Shown: one piece after another, positions 63,161-64,000 of the stretch | Position numbering within the stretch: position 1 is the first letter of the stretch | How the letters are laid out: every line of letters begins with the position of its first letter | DNA from: Gracilaria domingensis | Taxonomy: Eukaryota > Rhodophyta > Florideophyceae > Gracilariales > Gracilariaceae | DNA length: 64,000 nt | Assembly: GCA_022539475.1 (NCBI GenBank) | Contig: VCMS01000084.1 | Coordinates: 124,001-188,000, forward strand | Direction of reading: 5' to 3' | Notes under the pieces: generated by a model | What the model was told of the DNA's origin: nothing | What the model saw: only the letters and a program-made list of their open reading frames with translations | Database searches by the model: none | Program-made: the position numbers and the translations under genes

Positions 63161-63476
63161 GGTTATAGCAAAACAGGAAGATATCGCCAGTGGAGGCAAG
63201 CTAGGGACTAATGATTGTACTTAGAGTTGCTCACCCTCTGTCTCGACTGGGGGCATGTTCTTCTTCCGTCACATCCTGTGTGGGTTGTGACAAAAAAAGA
63301 ATATGTCACCACTCGACACCGGATGGGTAACAATGATAGCACGTAGAGTAGTTCATCCTCCCTCTCAGCGTCCACTGGGGATATATTGATGTTCTCTCAC
63401 ATCCTTTCCCGGTTGTGATACAAGAGAAATACATCTCCAATGGAGACGGAGAATATAGTCATGATAACACGTAAAG
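63161..63476. repeat. Diverged tandem repeat, three units of ~125 bp
   Basis: Units begin at 63161 (GGTTATAGCAAAACAGG), 63283 (GGTTGTGACAAAAAAAG) and 63411 (GGTTGTGATACAAGAG). Each has a CACCACTGGGG- or CACTGGAG-type middle and ends with a C/T-rich CACATCCT block. The last unit is partial. Confidence 0.6.
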
Positions 63477-63514
63477 GTAACAATGTAATAAACAATAAAT
63501 TTATGCTACTATCT

Positions 63515-63832
63515 CTAACCAACCTTTCGAAAACCAGCTATGACATGAGCTGGGTTACTCGAGCCAAAGATGGCAGATCCTGCAACTGAAATGTTTGCAC
63601 CGGCCTTCACTACTCCTTTCACAGTACTCAGTCCAGTACCTCCATCCACCTGTATCCCTATTCTTGGGTACAACTCCCTTGCATGTCGCACCTTATCAAG
63701 AACACCCCCCATAAACGCCTGGCCTCCAAACCCTGGCTCCACCGTCATCAACAATAACATGTCTACAACTCCTTCCTTCATAAGTGCTTCTACGACCTTT
63801 ATAGACGTATTCGGGCGCAACCCAACTCCATC
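63515..63832 (-). CDS. RPE: Ribulose-phosphate 3-epimerase, C-terminal exon
   Basis: The enzyme interconverts ribulose 5-phosphate and xylulose 5-phosphate in the pentose phosphate or Calvin pathway. The 105 residues match the C-terminal half of its (beta/alpha)8 barrel: VGLRPNTSIKVVEAL, the loop MTVEPGFGGQAFM, the catalytic-Asp strand IQVDGGTGLSTV, and the phosphate-binding end VAGSAIFGSSNP. Full enzymes have about 220-230 residues. The frame is closed upstream by TAA (63836-63838), but an AG at 63833-63834 directly precedes GATGGAGTTGGG, so a 3' splice site fits and earlier exons should lie beyond the window edge. A truncated pseudogene is the alternative. Confidence 0.8.
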   Translation of the reverse strand, partial: DGVGLRPNTSIKVVEALMKEGVVDMLLLMTVEPGFGGQAFMGGVLDKVRHARELYPRIGIQVDGGTGLSTVKGVVKAGANISVAGSAIFGSSNPAHVIAGFRKVG

Positions 63833-63838
63833 CTTTTA

Positions 63839-64000
63839 ATTATGGCAATCCGAGTGAAGCTATAAAACCCGCTCACGTCATGTATGAAGCCAAAATGGCT
63901 CCTTTCATCCTGTATTCAAGCTTCCCGTAACTCGTACTTTACAACTACTTTACAACTCAGGTTCGAAATCAGTTTCATTCATTGTACACTTTCTACTCTT
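63839..64000. other. Probable intron or flank of RPE
   Basis: No coding sequence matching the N-terminal half of the epimerase is seen on the minus strand up to the window end, as expected for an intron. Confidence 0.4.

Noticed and set aside
63161-63476. CRISPR-like or regularly spaced repeat array
   Set aside because: The units are diverged, joined head to tail without unique spacers, and the genome is eukaryotic.

Overview
The window is eukaryotic nuclear DNA and is mostly a graveyard of mobile elements. It contains parts of at least six LTR retrotransposons (Ty1/copia and Ty3/gypsy), four small TIR elements, a tRNA-derived SINE, and only a few genes that look like host genes: a secreted Cys-rich protein, a six-copy family of small Ser/Thr/Pro-rich proteins, and the last exon of ribulose-phosphate 3-epimerase. 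No bacterial operon, rRNA, ordinary tRNA or CRISPR is visible. The mix of copia types (one metazoan-like, one like the GalEa group known from aquatic species, one like the copia of algae, oomycetes and chytrids), the few introns and the chromoviruses would fit a repeat-rich aquatic eukaryote such as a multicellular red alga. That is inference and the species cannot be fixed from this sequence.

Layout. 1-8.3 kb: a hAT-type MITE with a perfect 8-bp target duplication (1103-1643), a secreted 12-Cys protein gene (3246-3758), one copy of a 1.3-kb segmental duplication (3823-5130; the other copy is at 51553-52846), broken ORFs, an 871-bp TIR element (6916-7786) and a 310-bp inverted-repeat element (7934-8243). 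9.2-17.6 kb: a cluster of six repeat units, each built around the same ~84-residue Ser/Thr/Pro-rich ORF; unit 3 is broken by a SINE insertion. 17.97-29.77 kb: an old copia element (B, 270-bp LTRs) that carries a piggyBac-type MITE in its gag and a young copia element (A, 21585-26212, two 279-bp LTRs that read as identical, 5-bp target duplication) in its RT. 29809-30333: a Tc1/mariner-type MITE. 30.54-48.70 kb: a minus-strand copia element (C, 244-bp LTRs) with a C2H2 zinc-finger ORF in its 5' leader, split by a minus-strand gypsy chromovirus (D, 35851-47458, ~740-bp LTRs). 51.5-52.8 kb: second copy of the segmental duplication. 53.7-61.1 kb: two gypsy remnants head to head (E minus, F plus). 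61.9-64 kb: a coiled-coil ORF, short tandem repeats and the epimerase exon.

The strongest pattern is that B and D each carry a long, partly decayed reading frame on the strand opposite to pol, between the end of pol and the 3' LTR, tail to tail with pol (16 bp apart in B). E and F show the same arrangement, although their outer LTRs are not visible. The antisense frames do not look alike by eye. This suggests that several unrelated LTR elements in this genome took up convergent accessory genes at the same position.
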